Below are positions 10,648-22,175 of a DNA stretch of 64,000 nt, piece by piece (positions within the stretch are counted from its first letter, which is position 1; each line of letters starts with the position of its first letter). This stretch comes from Salinisphaera sp963835375 (GTDB taxonomy: Bacteria > Pseudomonadota > Gammaproteobacteria > Nevskiales > Salinisphaeraceae): NCBI GenBank assembly GCA_963835375.1, contig CAWIGB010000013.1, positions 319,347-383,346 of the forward strand. The letters run 5' to 3'. The translations under genes and the position numbers were made by a program. The notes under the pieces are model-generated. The model was not told the origin of the DNA and ran no database searches. It saw only the letters and a list, made by a program, of their open reading frames with translations.

Positions 10648-10823
10648 CGTTATTTTCGGGATTGTGGCAAACCAGCAAGCGGATCGGCCAACGCCGAGTC
10701 GCCTGGCTCGCTGCGGCCGCCGGGTCAGCCCGCGCCGCAGTCGCGGCGATCCAGACGGTGGCGAAACAAGCCTCCGGCCGCGACAATACCACCCCTGATT
10801 TTCCTGCATGCCCTGCCCCCTTC

Positions 10824-11638
10824 GTGTTCGGCCCAGATCCCGCCCATGCCCCGATCCTGATTTTCGACTCCGGCGTCGGCGGTCTGTCGGTGCTCGGCGC
10901 GGTCCGAGCGCGTCTCCCCATGGCGCCGATGGTCTATGCCATGGACGGCGCCGGCTACCCCTACGGCCAGCGCGACGATGCCGAACTGACCGCCCGTGTC
11001 CCGGCCCTGCTCGGCCGGCTCGTCGAGCGTTATCGCCCGCGGCTTGTCGTGATCGCCTGCAACACGGCTTCGACCATTGCGCTGGCCGCCGTGCGCGACG
11101 TGCTCGCAGTCCCCGTGGTCGGCACGGTTCCGGCCATCAAACCCGCCGCCGAACGTTCGTCGAGCCGCGTGATCGGCGTGCTCGGCACTTGCGCCACCAT
11201 ACGCCAGGCGTACGTGGACGACCTCGCACGCCGCTTTGCCGGCGACTGTCGCGTATTGCGCCACGGCGCACCGGCACTGGTGGACTACGTGGAGTCGACG
11301 CTGCGCGACGAAACCGCCGCCGATCCCGACGCGCCGCGCCATGCGCTTGCCGGTTTGCTGGACCAACCCGGCGGTGACGCCATCGACACGGTCGTTCTGG
11401 CGTGTACGCATTTCCCGCTGGCGGTGGATGCATTGCGCCGCGCCGCGCCCGTGCGGTATGCAGTTCGTCGACGGTGCCGAAGGGATCGCCCGGCGCTGCG
11501 CCACGCTGCTGCTCAGACCAGGAATGGCCCGCGCACACCGCGGCCGGCGTCACCGTGACGACGGGCGAAATCACGGCCTGCGTCGCGCTGACGCCCGGAC
11601 TGGCACGTTTCGGGCTCGCACCGCCGGTGGCGTTCTAG
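10824..11638 (+). CDS. murI: Glutamate racemase MurI, two frameshifts near the 3' end
   Basis: A cytosolic enzyme of about 270 residues making D-glutamate for peptidoglycan. Family motifs are IFDSGVGGLSVL, the first catalytic cysteine in IACNTAST, GTVPAIKPAA, and the second cysteine in VLACTHFPL. After about 11455 the frame changes to give QFVDGAEGIARRCATLL, and near 11510 it changes again to give TGEITACVALTPGLARFGL, a normal MurI ending. The only in-frame start giving normal length is GTG at 10824. MurI is usually essential in Gram-negative bacteria, so these breaks are best explained as sequence errors. Confidence 0.85.
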
Positions 11639-11734
11639 GGCCGGCTTTGGCGAGCCGCAACCATCTGTCCGGCAAGGCGCGAGTCGCCGGCTCTGGGCGA
11701 GCCACGATCCAGAGGCCGCGGCGCTATCGCACTT

Positions 11735-12010
11735 CTGGGCGGCCGACTGAGAGCGAGCTCCGCAGCTGCCGGCGCGCATACGTGGCATCGAGACAGGCAA
11801 CTACGGACCGCGTGCAGCTCGTGCTGCGCCAGAGTCCGTGCCGGCCCGCTTGCCGCGCGACCCGCAGTCGACGACAGCCCGCCAGGAACATCGGCCGCAG
11901 TGGCAATCGCCGGCGCCGTTGGGCTGCGTTAGGAAACTGACCAGCGGCGGCAAGAAGACCGCGCCAGCTGCCCATCCGTCGCGTATCGCGCGCAGCATCG
12001 GCAAGCAACT
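11735..12010 (-). pseudogene. Decayed partial copy of the pdxY 3' region
   Basis: Immediately downstream of pdxY, the same strand can be read in two frames as a damaged repeat of the PdxY C-terminal third. One frame gives PPLVSFLTQPNGAGD, matching TPLIDFQTPPNGAGD of pdxY. The next gives MFLAGC and then LDATYARRQLRSSL, matching MFLAGC and FEATHASGGRELAL. Nucleotide similarity is clear but imperfect, for example around GACAGCC..CCAG..AACAT and GCGCCGTT. This is a degenerate tandem duplicate, not a functional gene. Confidence 0.6.
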
Positions 12011-12906
12011 CGGGCGACTGCCCTCGAGCCGCCAGCGCAATGTTCGATCGAACGCTTGCGCTCGACGGCCGCCGCGATTTCGTCCTGGGCCGCAATCAAC
12101 GCCAGTTCGCGGCCGCCAGAGGCATGTGTGGCCTCGAACAGCACACGCACCGCAGCGGCGGTCCGGGCCAATGCCCGGGCCGGGCCGTCACCGGCGAGGC
12201 CGAGTTCGAGACAGCCGGCCAGAAACATGGCCGCGGTGAAATCGCCCGCGCCGTTCGGCGGCGTCTGAAAGTCGATCAGAGGCGTGGAAACACGCCAGCT
12301 GCCCTCGGCGGTATCCACCAGCATGGCGATACGGTCGGTATCGCTATCGTCGACGACCAGCGAGGTGACCAGCACGACCCGCGGCCCGCGCTCGCGCAGC
12401 GCGGCCGCTGCGCTGACCGCATCGGCGCGCGTGGCAATGTCGCGACCGGACAGCCAGGCCAGCTCGAACTGGTTGGGCGTGACGATATCGGCGGCCGGCA
12501 ATGCGTGATCGCGCATCCATTCCGGCAGGCCTTCACGCACGAAGAACCCGCGGCCGGTATCGCCCATCACCGGATCGCAGCAGTACAACGCCTGCGGATG
12601 CACCGCCCTCAGCCGGGCCAGCGCATCGAGCACGGCAGCGCCGGTGGCCTGATCGCCCATGTAGCCGGTCAACAGGGCCTGCACGCGGCCGAAGCCGGTC
12701 AGCGCCTCGATGCCGTCCACCACCTGGCGGATATGCTCGGCCGAGAACACCTCGCCAGTGAACCGGCCATAGCCGGTGTGGTTGGAAAACTGCACCGTGT
12801 TCACGGCCGTGACATCCCAACCCAGCCGCTGCAGCGGAAACACCGCGGCGCGGTTGCCGACGTAGCCGTAGGCCACATGGCTCTGGATGGAAATGATCTC
12901 GCTCAT
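11929..12906 (-). CDS. pdxY: Pyridoxal kinase PdxY with altered C-terminus
   Basis: A 325-residue ribokinase-family enzyme that phosphorylates pyridoxal in the B6 salvage pathway. It has the PdxY opening IISIQSHVAYGYVGNRAAVFPL, FSNHTGYG, YCCDPVMGD, TPNQFELAWLSG and the anion-hole/catalytic TPPNGAGDF near residue 223. The family usually ends about 17 residues after the AAQDEIA motif (near residue 275). Here the frame continues another 45 or so residues with no similarity and runs into the decayed repeat described downstream. The original stop was probably lost in the event that made the repeat. An intact catalytic core suggests the enzyme still works. Confidence 0.86.
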   Translation of the reverse strand: MSEIISIQSHVAYGYVGNRAAVFPLQRLGWDVTAVNTVQFSNHTGYGRFTGEVFSAEHIRQVVDGIEALTGFGRVQALLTGYMGDQATGAAVLDALARLRAVHPQALYCCDPVMGDTGRGFFVREGLPEWMRDHALPAADIVTPNQFELAWLSGRDIATRADAVSAAAALRERGPRVVLVTSLVVDDSDTDRIAMLVDTAEGSWRVSTPLIDFQTPPNGAGDFTAAMFLAGCLELGLAGDGPARALARTAAAVRVLFEATHASGGRELALIAAQDEIAAAVERKRSIEHCAGGSRAVARVACRCCARYATDGQLARSSCRRWSVS

Positions 12907-13139
12907 GGGGTGCCGCGCTCCCGATTTGCTGCTGGGCCTTGATCCGGCGCGCTACCGGCGCCGCGCCGTCTGCGGTGGACCTGAAAACGCACTGGCCGCG
13001 ATGCCGGGTCGCTGCTGGCCAAGCAAGAGGCGCGGCGCGTGCGATAAAGGCCCATGAAAGGGGCCGGCGCATGACGTTGGCGCCGGGGCGCGGCGTGGAT
13101 CGCCTTGCCGGGCATGGCGCGGCAGCCCGGAGGAAGCGC

Positions 13140-14339
13140 CTAGTGTGCCGCCTCCGACGCGGCCACGTTCGGCACATGGCCGACGCGGCGATCGTAATTC
13201 CACGTGATGGCCCACATGACGAGGCCTGCCACCGCCAGCCCGGCGCCCACATAGCCCGCGATTTCGGCACTGAAACCGAAGGCAATGACCAGCCCGGCGA
13301 GGAACGGGCCGAGCGCGTTGGCGAAGTTGAACGCCACATGGTTCAACGCGGCCGCCAGATTCTGGGCATCGCCGGCCACATCCATCAGGCGCGTCTGCAG
13401 GATCGCGGCGAGCGACACGCCGAAGCCGATGCAGAACACGTCGATGGTCACCGCGATGGGGTTGTGACTGGCGAGCGGGAAGGCCAGCAACGCCAGCAGG
13501 CTCCAGACCAGCATGGCGCCGGCCGTGGGCATCTGGGCGCGGTCGGCGAAGCGCGGCACGATCATGTTGCCCATCGTCATGCCGACGCCGAACACGCCGA
13601 GTACCACGGGCGCCAGCGCGCTCGACATGTGGGTGACGTGCGTGAGCGTGGTGGTCAGGTACGTATAGACCGCGAATACGCCGCCGAAGCCGATACCGCC
13701 AATCGCGAGCGTCAGCCACACGTTGGGCCGGGCCAGCGCGGTCAGTTCGCGCAGCGGATGGGCGTCGCTGTGTGCGCCCTGATACGGCGCGAAGATGGTG
13801 ATCAGCACGCCCGCCGCGATGGCGATGGCGGTCACCGTCCAGTACCCGGCACGCCAGCCCGCCAGCGAAGCCAGCCAGGTGGCGGCCGGCACGCCCAGAA
13901 TGGTCGCCAGCGTCAGCCCGAGCATGACGTAGCCCACGGCCTGGGTCCGGCGATGCGGCTTGACCACCGACGCGGCCATCAGGGACGCCAGCCCGAAGTA
14001 AGCGCCGTGCGGCAGCCCGCTGACGAAGCGGAACAGGATCAGCCAGTGATAGCTCGGCGCCAGCGCGCTGAGACCGTTGCCCACCGCGAACACCGCCATG
14101 AGCCCGATGAGCAGCGGCTTGCGCGACATGCGCGCGGCCAGCACGGTGATGATCGGTGCCCCGACCACCACGCCCAGCGCGTAGGCACTGATGATGTGGC
14201 TGGCGGTGGATTCGTTCACCGTGAACGCGCGCTGGATCAGCGGCAACAGGCTCATGGTTCCGAACTCGGTCGTGCCGATCGCGAAACCACCGGTCGCCAG
14301 CGCCACGAACACCAGCACTTGAAGCACTCTGTTCGGCAT
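13140..14339 (-). CDS. MFS exporter, DHA1 / AraJ-YdhP-like
   Basis: A 399-residue inner-membrane protein with 12 predicted helices. The N-terminus has the DHA1-type FAIGTTEFGTMSLLPLI motif; the loop after helix 2 has LAARMSRKPLLIGLM, and helix 4-5 has FVSGLPHGAYFG, as in the AraJ/YdhP/PbuE branch. The family mostly exports sugars, purines or drugs, so the substrate is not decided. The frame is intact. A perfect palindrome lies 72 bases upstream of its start and may bind its regulator; the divergent DUF2252 gene shares this intergenic region. Confidence 0.82.
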   Translation of the reverse strand: MPNRVLQVLVFVALATGGFAIGTTEFGTMSLLPLIQRAFTVNESTASHIISAYALGVVVGAPIITVLAARMSRKPLLIGLMAVFAVGNGLSALAPSYHWLILFRFVSGLPHGAYFGLASLMAASVVKPHRRTQAVGYVMLGLTLATILGVPAATWLASLAGWRAGYWTVTAIAIAAGVLITIFAPYQGAHSDAHPLRELTALARPNVWLTLAIGGIGFGGVFAVYTYLTTTLTHVTHMSSALAPVVLGVFGVGMTMGNMIVPRFADRAQMPTAGAMLVWSLLALLAFPLASHNPIAVTIDVFCIGFGVSLAAILQTRLMDVAGDAQNLAAALNHVAFNFANALGPFLAGLVIAFGFSAEIAGYVGAGLAVAGLVMWAITWNYDRRVGHVPNVAASEAAH

Positions 14340-14410
14340 AAGCTCAATCGAAGGGAAAACAGCCCGACACGGGCCAGGAGAATCGACGCTCAGGATACAC
14401 GCCCCGCGCG

Positions 14411-14426
14411 TAATACTAAAGTATTA
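14411..14426. promoter_or_regulatory. Perfect AT-rich palindrome between divergent genes
   Basis: TAATACT-AA-AGTATTA is a perfect 7+2+7 inverted repeat in an otherwise GC-rich sequence, between the start of the MFS exporter (14339, minus) and the DUF2252 gene (14593, plus). Its form and place are those of a dimeric repressor operator. No regulator gene lies directly beside it. Confidence 0.45.
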
Positions 14427-14592
14427 GATGATAATTTAAGCGTTGTTATCGGCTCAACGCGCGAGGAATCGGTCCCAGTCCAAATCGGCGGCAAGCGTGC
14501 CGGCCCGTTTACGGCGCCTGAACGCGCTTTTTTGCCGGCCACTCGACGCCGGCGTACAGTCAGGCCGCATCAATGCATCAGCGCGAGCCGCC

Positions 14593-15890
14593 ATGACCGG
14601 TCACGGCGAACGTCCGAGTCGGGAACAGCGTGTCATCGACGCCATCCATACCCAGAACCACGGTCTTCGGGAAATCGACCGGCAACGCAAGTACGCCAAG
14701 ATGGCGCGCTCGCCGTACCGGTTCTACCGTGGCACCAATCATCTGTTCTGGGCCGACATCGCGCACGACTGGCGCATCGACCTGTACGGCGGCGCCCCCG
14801 CCACGCGTACCTGGCTGCAGGGCGACGCCCATGTCCACAACCACGGCGCCTACGGCGACGATCGCCAGGGCGTGCACTTCGGCATGGACGATTTCGACGA
14901 CGCCTTCGTCGGCGATTACCAGTACGACCTGTGGCGCCATGCGGCCTCGATGATACTGGACGCGGAAGAGAACGCCGGGCTGGCACGCGACAAGTCGCGG
15001 CGCGCCGTGCGGCACTTCGTGACGAGCTATCTCGACACGCTGGCCGAAGGTCGGCCGGCCGAGGACCATTCACGTCGCCTACGAGGATCCGCCGCTCGAC
15101 AAGTTCATGGCCAAGGTGCTCAAGAAGCACGGCGTGGATCGTCAGCTCGACAAGTGGACGGTCGAGAACGACGCCGGCGAACGCGTCTTCGATACCGACT
15201 ACCGCAAGCTGGGCGGCGTATCGGCAGCCGAGCGCGCCCGCCTGCTCAAGGCACTGAACGAGCAGTATCCGGCCACACTGGTCGCCGACGAGAACGGGCT
15301 GCGTCGTCAGCCACGGATCGTCGATATCGCACGCCGGGTCGATGCCGGCACCGGCTCGCTGGGCGTGGATCGCTTCTATGCCCTGGCGCGCGAACAGGCG
15401 CACGACGCCGACGATTATCTCGTGCTCGACATCAAGCAACAGACCGAGCCGCCGGCGCTGGCTCGTGTTCGACGAAGCCCGCGTGCACAACCGCAACAGC
15501 GATTTCGATCATCAGGGCGATCGCCACGCCGCCGCCGCGCGGGCGCTGTCCCAGCACCCGGATGCCTACATCGGCTGGCTTTCACTCGACGACGCCTCGT
15601 TTTCGGTCAAGCGCCGCTCGCCCTACAAGAAGGATTTCCCGACCGACAAGATCGATGGCTTCAGCGCCTATCGCAACCTCACGCGCCAGTGGGGCCGTAT
15701 CCTGGCGCGCGAACATCTGCGCGGCGCGGCCTATCTCGAACCGGACAGCCCGGCCCGGTTCGCTGGCGCCATCGCCGATCGCATCGGTAACGAGCGCGAG
15801 ACCTTCAAGCGCCTGATCGTCGAATTCGCCGAGACCTATGCAGAACGCACGCGTCGGGATTACGACGACGTTCATGGCCGCACGCGAGAT
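14593..15890 (+). CDS. DUF2252 family protein, frameshifted
   Basis: About 430 residues when frames are joined. The DUF2252 pattern is clear: REQRVIDAIHTQN, KMARSPYRFYRGTNHLFW, LQGDAHVHNHGAY, FGMDDFDDAFVGDYQYDLWRH, then YLVLDIKQ and GWLSLDDASFSVKRRSPYKKD. The GDAHxxN and DxxD motifs recall the active site of aminoglycoside/choline-kinase-like folds, but no biochemical role is established. Frames change near 15065, 15465 and at the end near 15865. The 3' end runs into the convergent MFS fragment, so the exact stop is uncertain. Confidence 0.78.
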
Positions 15891-16650
15891 CCGCCGAAGA
15901 CTGAATCCGGCGCCGCGGCGCACACATCCACAGCCAGGCGAGCGCCTGGAGCCACGACCAGACCGGCCAACGCCGCGACATGCGCGACGGCCGGCGCATG
16001 GCCGTCGGGCCCGGCCGGCCAGAGCTCGACGAACCCGCCAATGCCGCACTGGATGCCGAACGCCGCGCCCGCGCCGCACATGTTGAGCAAGGCGACCGCC
16101 CGCCCCATCAGCCGCGGCGACAGCACCTGGGCGATGCGGCCATAGGCCATGACCGAACCCGCCGTGCACAGGCCGAACACGATCCACAGCGGGCCGACCC
16201 AGACCGGCGGCGCGACGAGCATGCAGCGCCTGGGCCGCGATGAAGACGCCCACCACCACGGCCATCACGCGATCCAGCGTGATGCCGCGCCGGTTGAGCG
16301 CGTCGGCCAGGGCGCCGAGCAGCAGTTGCCCGATCACGACCGCGCCGGCCAGCCACATGAGCCGGTTGGCAGCGAGCTCCGCGCGGAAAAGCCGTCGACC
16401 TGGCGCATCCACACGCCGGCCCAGAGCCCCTGGTATGCCATCCACGTACCTTCGCAAAGCAGCACCACCGGCGCGACCCTCCAGAACAACGGCTCGCGCA
16501 GGACGGCCGACAGACTTGCGGCCGATCGGCCGCGTGCGCGGCCCCGCCCTCTTCCGGATGATCGGGAACGCACCACCAGATCAGCGCGGCGAGTGCGGCG
16601 ATGGCCATCGCCAGGCCACGGAACAGCTCAACGAGGCCCAGGCGGATGAA
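15872..16650 (-). pseudogene. C-terminal half of an MFS transporter
   Basis: Read on the minus strand in several frames, this is the second half of a major facilitator transporter: end of helix 6 with IWWCVPDHPE, helix 7 with LFWRVAPVVLLCEGTWMAYQ, helices 8-9 with VVIGQLLLGALADALNRRG, and helices 10-12 with LWIVFGLCTAGSVMAYGRIAQ. No N-terminal half follows at higher coordinates; that position instead holds the 3' end of a LysR gene on the other strand. The gene is therefore cut by a rearrangement or misassembly near 16645, in addition to frameshifts. Confidence 0.68.
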
Positions 16651-16976
16651 TGGAAACGCTGGCGGGCCAGTCTGGCCGAACCGATCCGGCTGTCGCGCCG
16701 CCGCGAACGGCTGGCCGATTCCAACCTGACGCTGGAGGCAGCCGCCCAGGGCTACGGGATCGCCATGGGACGCGAGCCGCTGGTATCGGATCTGCTACGG
16801 CGCGGGCGGCTGGTGGCCCCGCTCGGCCACGATTACCCCACCGGGGGTGTCTATGAACTGCTGGGGCACCCGTCCCGCCTCGACCACCGGCGCCCGCGAT
16901 CGGGTACTCGGACTGGCTGGCAGGCCAGCTCGGCGACAGCTCGGTCAGCGTCGAAGCCGATGACGCGCTAGAATAG
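16645..16976 (+). pseudogene. 3' end of a LysR-type regulator (GcvA-like)
   Basis: About 110 residues corresponding to the end of the effector domain of a GcvA-type LysR regulator: WKRWRASL, then LADSNLTLEAAAQGYGIAMG, a short LVSDLLRRGRLVAPL strand and, after two frame changes, a DWLAGQLGD-like ending. The helix-turn-helix and most of the effector domain are missing. The fragment abuts half of an oppositely oriented MFS gene. It cannot encode a working regulator as it stands. Confidence 0.65.
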
Positions 16977-17229
16977 CGCGCCTGTAGCGCGCAGCCTGCG
17001 GCCGCCCGGGTCAACGCCTCGCGAGCGTGTCGTACAATTGCTGCATGGACCAGCCATCTCGATCGCCGCCGAGTCCCGGAGCGACGCGGGTTGGCCCGAC
17101 AACGAAAATCCGGTCTTTCAGAAAAATCAATTGCGAGCGGCGCGCGACGCCGACACGGCTTGCGAAAAGCTGTCACCATTTCCATCCCTACGGGATGACA
17201 AACAAGCTCTGCGAGGTTGAAACGCGACG

Positions 17230-19470
<2,241 letters not shown>

Positions 19471-19508
19471 CCCGCGCAACGCGCTGACTGCCTCACGGCC
19501 GACCCAGG

Positions 19509-19543
19509 GCCGGCGCTCGCTTCGGCGAGCGCCGGCTTTTTTT
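19509..19543 (+). terminator. Rho-independent terminator of icd
   Basis: GCCGGCGCTCGC-TTCG-GCGAGCGCCGGC forms a perfect 12-bp stem with a UUCG tetraloop, followed by seven T. It lies 38 bases after the icd stop. Confidence 0.92.
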
Positions 19544-19665
19544 GTCCGCGGGACCGAAATCAGCACGACAGTATGCACTAAGTCATCGATTTGACTGTGA
19601 CTTTCGCTTTCGCGGCATCGCTCTGGTACGGTCGATTATCTGTCGAATCGATAACTTGAAATAAT

Positions 19666-20325
19666 ATGCCGATGCCGAGCAAGGCCCTTGTCACGGGAAC
19701 CCTCGTCTGTGCGTGTCTGACCGTGGCAGGCTGTACGACGGTGCGCGAAACCCAGCCCACGCAGACGGCCCGCGAACAGCTCATGTTGTCCACGGCCGCC
19801 GATCTGGCCAGCGCCCAGATCAAGCCCAACGTACCGCAGGGCAACTCGGTCTATGTGGATTCGAGCGAGTTCACGGACGACGCGGAATACAAGACGAAGT
19901 ATGCCGTCGCCCAGATTCAGTCGCAGCTGCTGGCCGATGGATACAAGCTCGTCGGCTCGGCCGACAAGGCCGACACCATCGCCGAAGTGAGCAACGGCGC
20001 GCTCTCGGTGGATCAAGCGGATACGCTGTTCGGCATCCCCAGCATCCCGATTCCGATTCCACTGACCGGAACCGTGAAGACGCCCGAACTCGCACTCTAC
20101 AAGAAGGCACGCCGTACCGGCGTGGCCAAGTTCGGCGTGGCGTTTTATAACGCCAAGACCGGCGATATGCAGGACATCGTCGGGCCGGTCTATGGCTTTT
20201 CACACTACGACCGGTCATCGATCATCGGCATCAGCTGGAAACACCAGAACCTGTTGACGCCGGACCAAGAGGCCCGGATGGCCGGGGAGACACCGCCCTC
20301 CTCCCAGGCCAGTCACAGCGATTAG
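19666..20325 (+). CDS. Outer-membrane-type lipoprotein, probable DUF6655 family
   Basis: A 219-residue precursor with a short basic start, a hydrophobic signal segment and the lipobox VAGC at about residue 25, so it should be lipidated; the residue after cysteine is Thr, which does not suggest inner-membrane retention. The mature part contains the pattern FGIPSIPIPIPLTGTVKTPELALYK followed by RRTGVAKFGVAFYNAKTG, which I associate with DUF6655 proteins. No function is established. A hairpin terminator follows, so it is probably transcribed alone. Confidence 0.72.
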   Translation: MPMPSKALVTGTLVCACLTVAGCTTVRETQPTQTAREQLMLSTAADLASAQIKPNVPQGNSVYVDSSEFTDDAEYKTKYAVAQIQSQLLADGYKLVGSADKADTIAEVSNGALSVDQADTLFGIPSIPIPIPLTGTVKTPELALYKKARRTGVAKFGVAFYNAKTGDMQDIVGPVYGFSHYDRSSIIGISWKHQNLLTPDQEARMAGETPPSSQASHSD

Positions 20326-20356
20326 GCTCCTTTCCGTTCTCCTCCCGATGCACTGG

Positions 20357-20384
20357 CCCGGCTTCTCATGCCGGGCCTTTTTCA
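20357..20384 (+). terminator. Rho-independent terminator after the lipoprotein gene
   Basis: GGCCCGGC-TTCTCAT-GCCGGGCC followed by TTTTT, 31 bases after the stop codon. Confidence 0.85.
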
Positions 20385-20466
20385 TGATACCGGCGCCGTG
20401 CCGCTCGTTATCGGCAAGTCGAACACGGTACGATCTGAGTTTCATGATTTAGGGAGGAGATCACTC

Positions 20467-20898
20467 ATGACGACCATCAACGATTTACTTCGCGACAAGC
20501 CATCGAATATCTGGACGATCGGACCGGACGAGTCGGTATACACGGCCCTGCAGCTCATGGCCGACAAGAACATCGGCGCCGTGCTGGTGATGGATTCCGG
20601 CCGCCTTGTGGGTCTGCTGTCGGAACGCGACTATGCCCGCAAGCTTGTCCTCGAGAACCGTTCATCGAAAGAAACGCCGGTGCGCGACGTGATGACCGAG
20701 CGCGTTGCCTACATCGCGCCCTCCACCGAGATCGAGCAGTGCCTGGCGCTCATGACCGAGAAGCGTTTCCGGCACCTGCCGGTCATGGATAACGACAAGC
20801 TCGTCGGCTTGGTATCGATCGGCGATCTGGTCAAGGGCGTGATCGCCGATAAGGAATTCATGATCGAGCAGCTCGAGCACTACATCACGGGCCAGTAG
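20467..20898 (+). CDS. Two-CBS-domain protein
   Basis: A 143-residue stand-alone CBS-pair protein. The first CBS domain has VYTALQLMADKNIGAVLVMD and GLLSERDYARK; the second has VRDVMTERV, CLALMTEKRFRHLPVMD and GLVSIGDLVKGVI. Such modules bind adenine nucleotides and sense energy state, but no partner is visible here. The ATG at 20467 is fixed by a strong AGGGAGGAG ribosome-binding site; the longer upstream frame is non-coding. Confidence 0.85.
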   Translation: MTTINDLLRDKPSNIWTIGPDESVYTALQLMADKNIGAVLVMDSGRLVGLLSERDYARKLVLENRSSKETPVRDVMTERVAYIAPSTEIEQCLALMTEKRFRHLPVMDNDKLVGLVSIGDLVKGVIADKEFMIEQLEHYITGQ

Positions 20899-20923
20899 GA
20901 TCGCGCCGGAAGCGCGCACATGG

Positions 20924-20955
20924 AACAAGGCCGCCGAACATTCGGCGGCCTTGTT
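20924..20955. terminator. Bidirectional terminator between CBS gene and htpX
   Basis: AACAAGGCCGCCGAA-CA-TTCGGCGGCCTTGTT is a perfect 15-bp inverted repeat between two convergent genes. The flanking A and T bases allow it to stop transcription from both sides. Confidence 0.75.
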
Positions 20956-20983
20956 CGTTGTCGAGGCAAAACCCCGACCGCTA

Positions 20984-21856
20984 CTACATCCGGGCGCGCG
21001 CCCCCCCATCGCTTCGAGCCGCCGAATGCGCTCGGCGGTCGACGGATGGGTGGAGAACAGTTTGCCAATGTTCACCCCCGCCAGCGGGTTGACGATGAAC
21101 ATATGGGCAGTACCCGGGTTACGCTCGGCCGATGGCATCGGATGTTGCTGATTGGCCTGCTCGAGCTTGCGCAGTGCACTGGCCAGACCCATGGGGTTGC
21201 CCGAGATCTCGGCCCCACCCTGGTCGGCCGCGAACTCGCGTGAGCGCGACACCGCCATCTGGATCAGGGCGGCCGCCAGCGGCGCGAGAATGATCATCGC
21301 CAAGGCGCCGAGCATGCCCCCCGCACCGTCGCGATCGTCGTTGCCCCGGAAACCGCCGAAGAGCATGGCCCACTGCGCCATGTTCGCGATCATGGTGATC
21401 GCGCCGGCAAAGGTCGCCGCAATGGCGCCAATGAGCGTGTCGCGATGACGCACATGAGCCAACTCGTGGGCAAGCACACCGCGCAGCTCCTCGCGGTTCA
21501 TGATGCGCAGCAGGCCGGTGGTCGCGGCTACCGCCGCATGCGCACGGGTTGCGACCGGTCGCGAAGGCGTTGGGCGTATCCGATTCCATCACATAAACGC
21601 GCGGCATCGGCAGCTGAGCGCTGTGCGCCAGCTCGCGCACGACATTGTAAAGCTCGGGGGCGTCCGCAGCCGAGGCCTCGCGCGCACCGTGCATCTTCAG
21701 CACAAGCCGATCGGAGAACCAGTAGCTGCCGAAATTCATCGCTGCCGCGATCACCAACGCGAACACCATGCCACCCCGGCCACCCACCGCACCGCCGACA
21801 AGAACCAGCAGCACGGTCAGGCCCGAAAGCAGAATGGTCGTACGCAACGCATTCAT
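20984..21856 (-). CDS. htpX: Heat-shock protease HtpX, frameshifted
   Basis: A membrane zinc metalloprotease of about 290 residues for quality control of membrane proteins. Two N-terminal hydrophobic helices are followed by VYVMESDTPNAFATGRNP, the zinc motif HELAHVRHRD, two further membrane segments and the third zinc ligand region SREFAADQGGAEI; the end has STHPSTAERIRRLEAMG. One frame switch lies near 21550, just after FATGRNP. A second is at the run of seven C at 21001-21007: one more base there gives a stop at 20984 and the normal length. The start ATG at 21856 has an AGAGGG site; the GTG at 21865 is less likely. Confidence 0.85.
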
Positions 21857-21960
21857 ATTCAACACCCTCTTTCAAGCAAGGGATCCTACCCTCCCCCTCA
21901 AGATAGCGGCGTTTGCAACGTAATCAAGATGATTAACGAAACGCTCGATTCGCCCCGATC

Positions 21961-22110
21961 TTACGCGTATCCTTGATGAACGATCCGTGACAATACGTAG
22001 ACGACATCGATACCACCGGCCAACTCATCCGAGGCGATAATCCGCATCACCAGAGACTCGCCGGCCTCGTCGACCGAGACGATGTATGACCGACTACCTG
22101 CCGGCTTCAC
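21961..22110 (-). CDS. Possible small protein upstream of htpX
   Basis: A 49-codon frame from GTG at 22110 to TAA at 21961, on the htpX strand. Its product contains SYIVSVDEAGESLVMRIIAS and ends IDVVYVLSRIVHQGYA, with the alternating hydrophobic pattern of a small beta-strand-rich protein. The ribosome-binding site is poor (AGGAAG directly against the start), and the frame stays open further upstream without a better start. I do not recognise a family. It could also be the end of a longer damaged gene or chance. Confidence 0.3.
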   Translation of the reverse strand: MKPAGSRSYIVSVDEAGESLVMRIIASDELAGGIDVVYVLSRIVHQGYA

Positions 22111-22175
22111 CTTCCTACCGCTGGACCCGACCTGGACCGGCCGACGCCCCCGTACGCGCTCGGGCTTGAACCGGT

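Noticed and set aside
9945..10800. Apparent 290-residue N-terminal extension of MurI
   Set aside because: This part is antisense to the GGDEF gene; MurI similarity starts only after 10830, so the GTG at 10824 is used.
12939..15257. A 772-codon plus-strand frame running across the MFS exporter and into DUF2252
   Set aside because: It crosses an intact minus-strand gene and then the DUF2252 gene in the wrong frame; no domain similarity.
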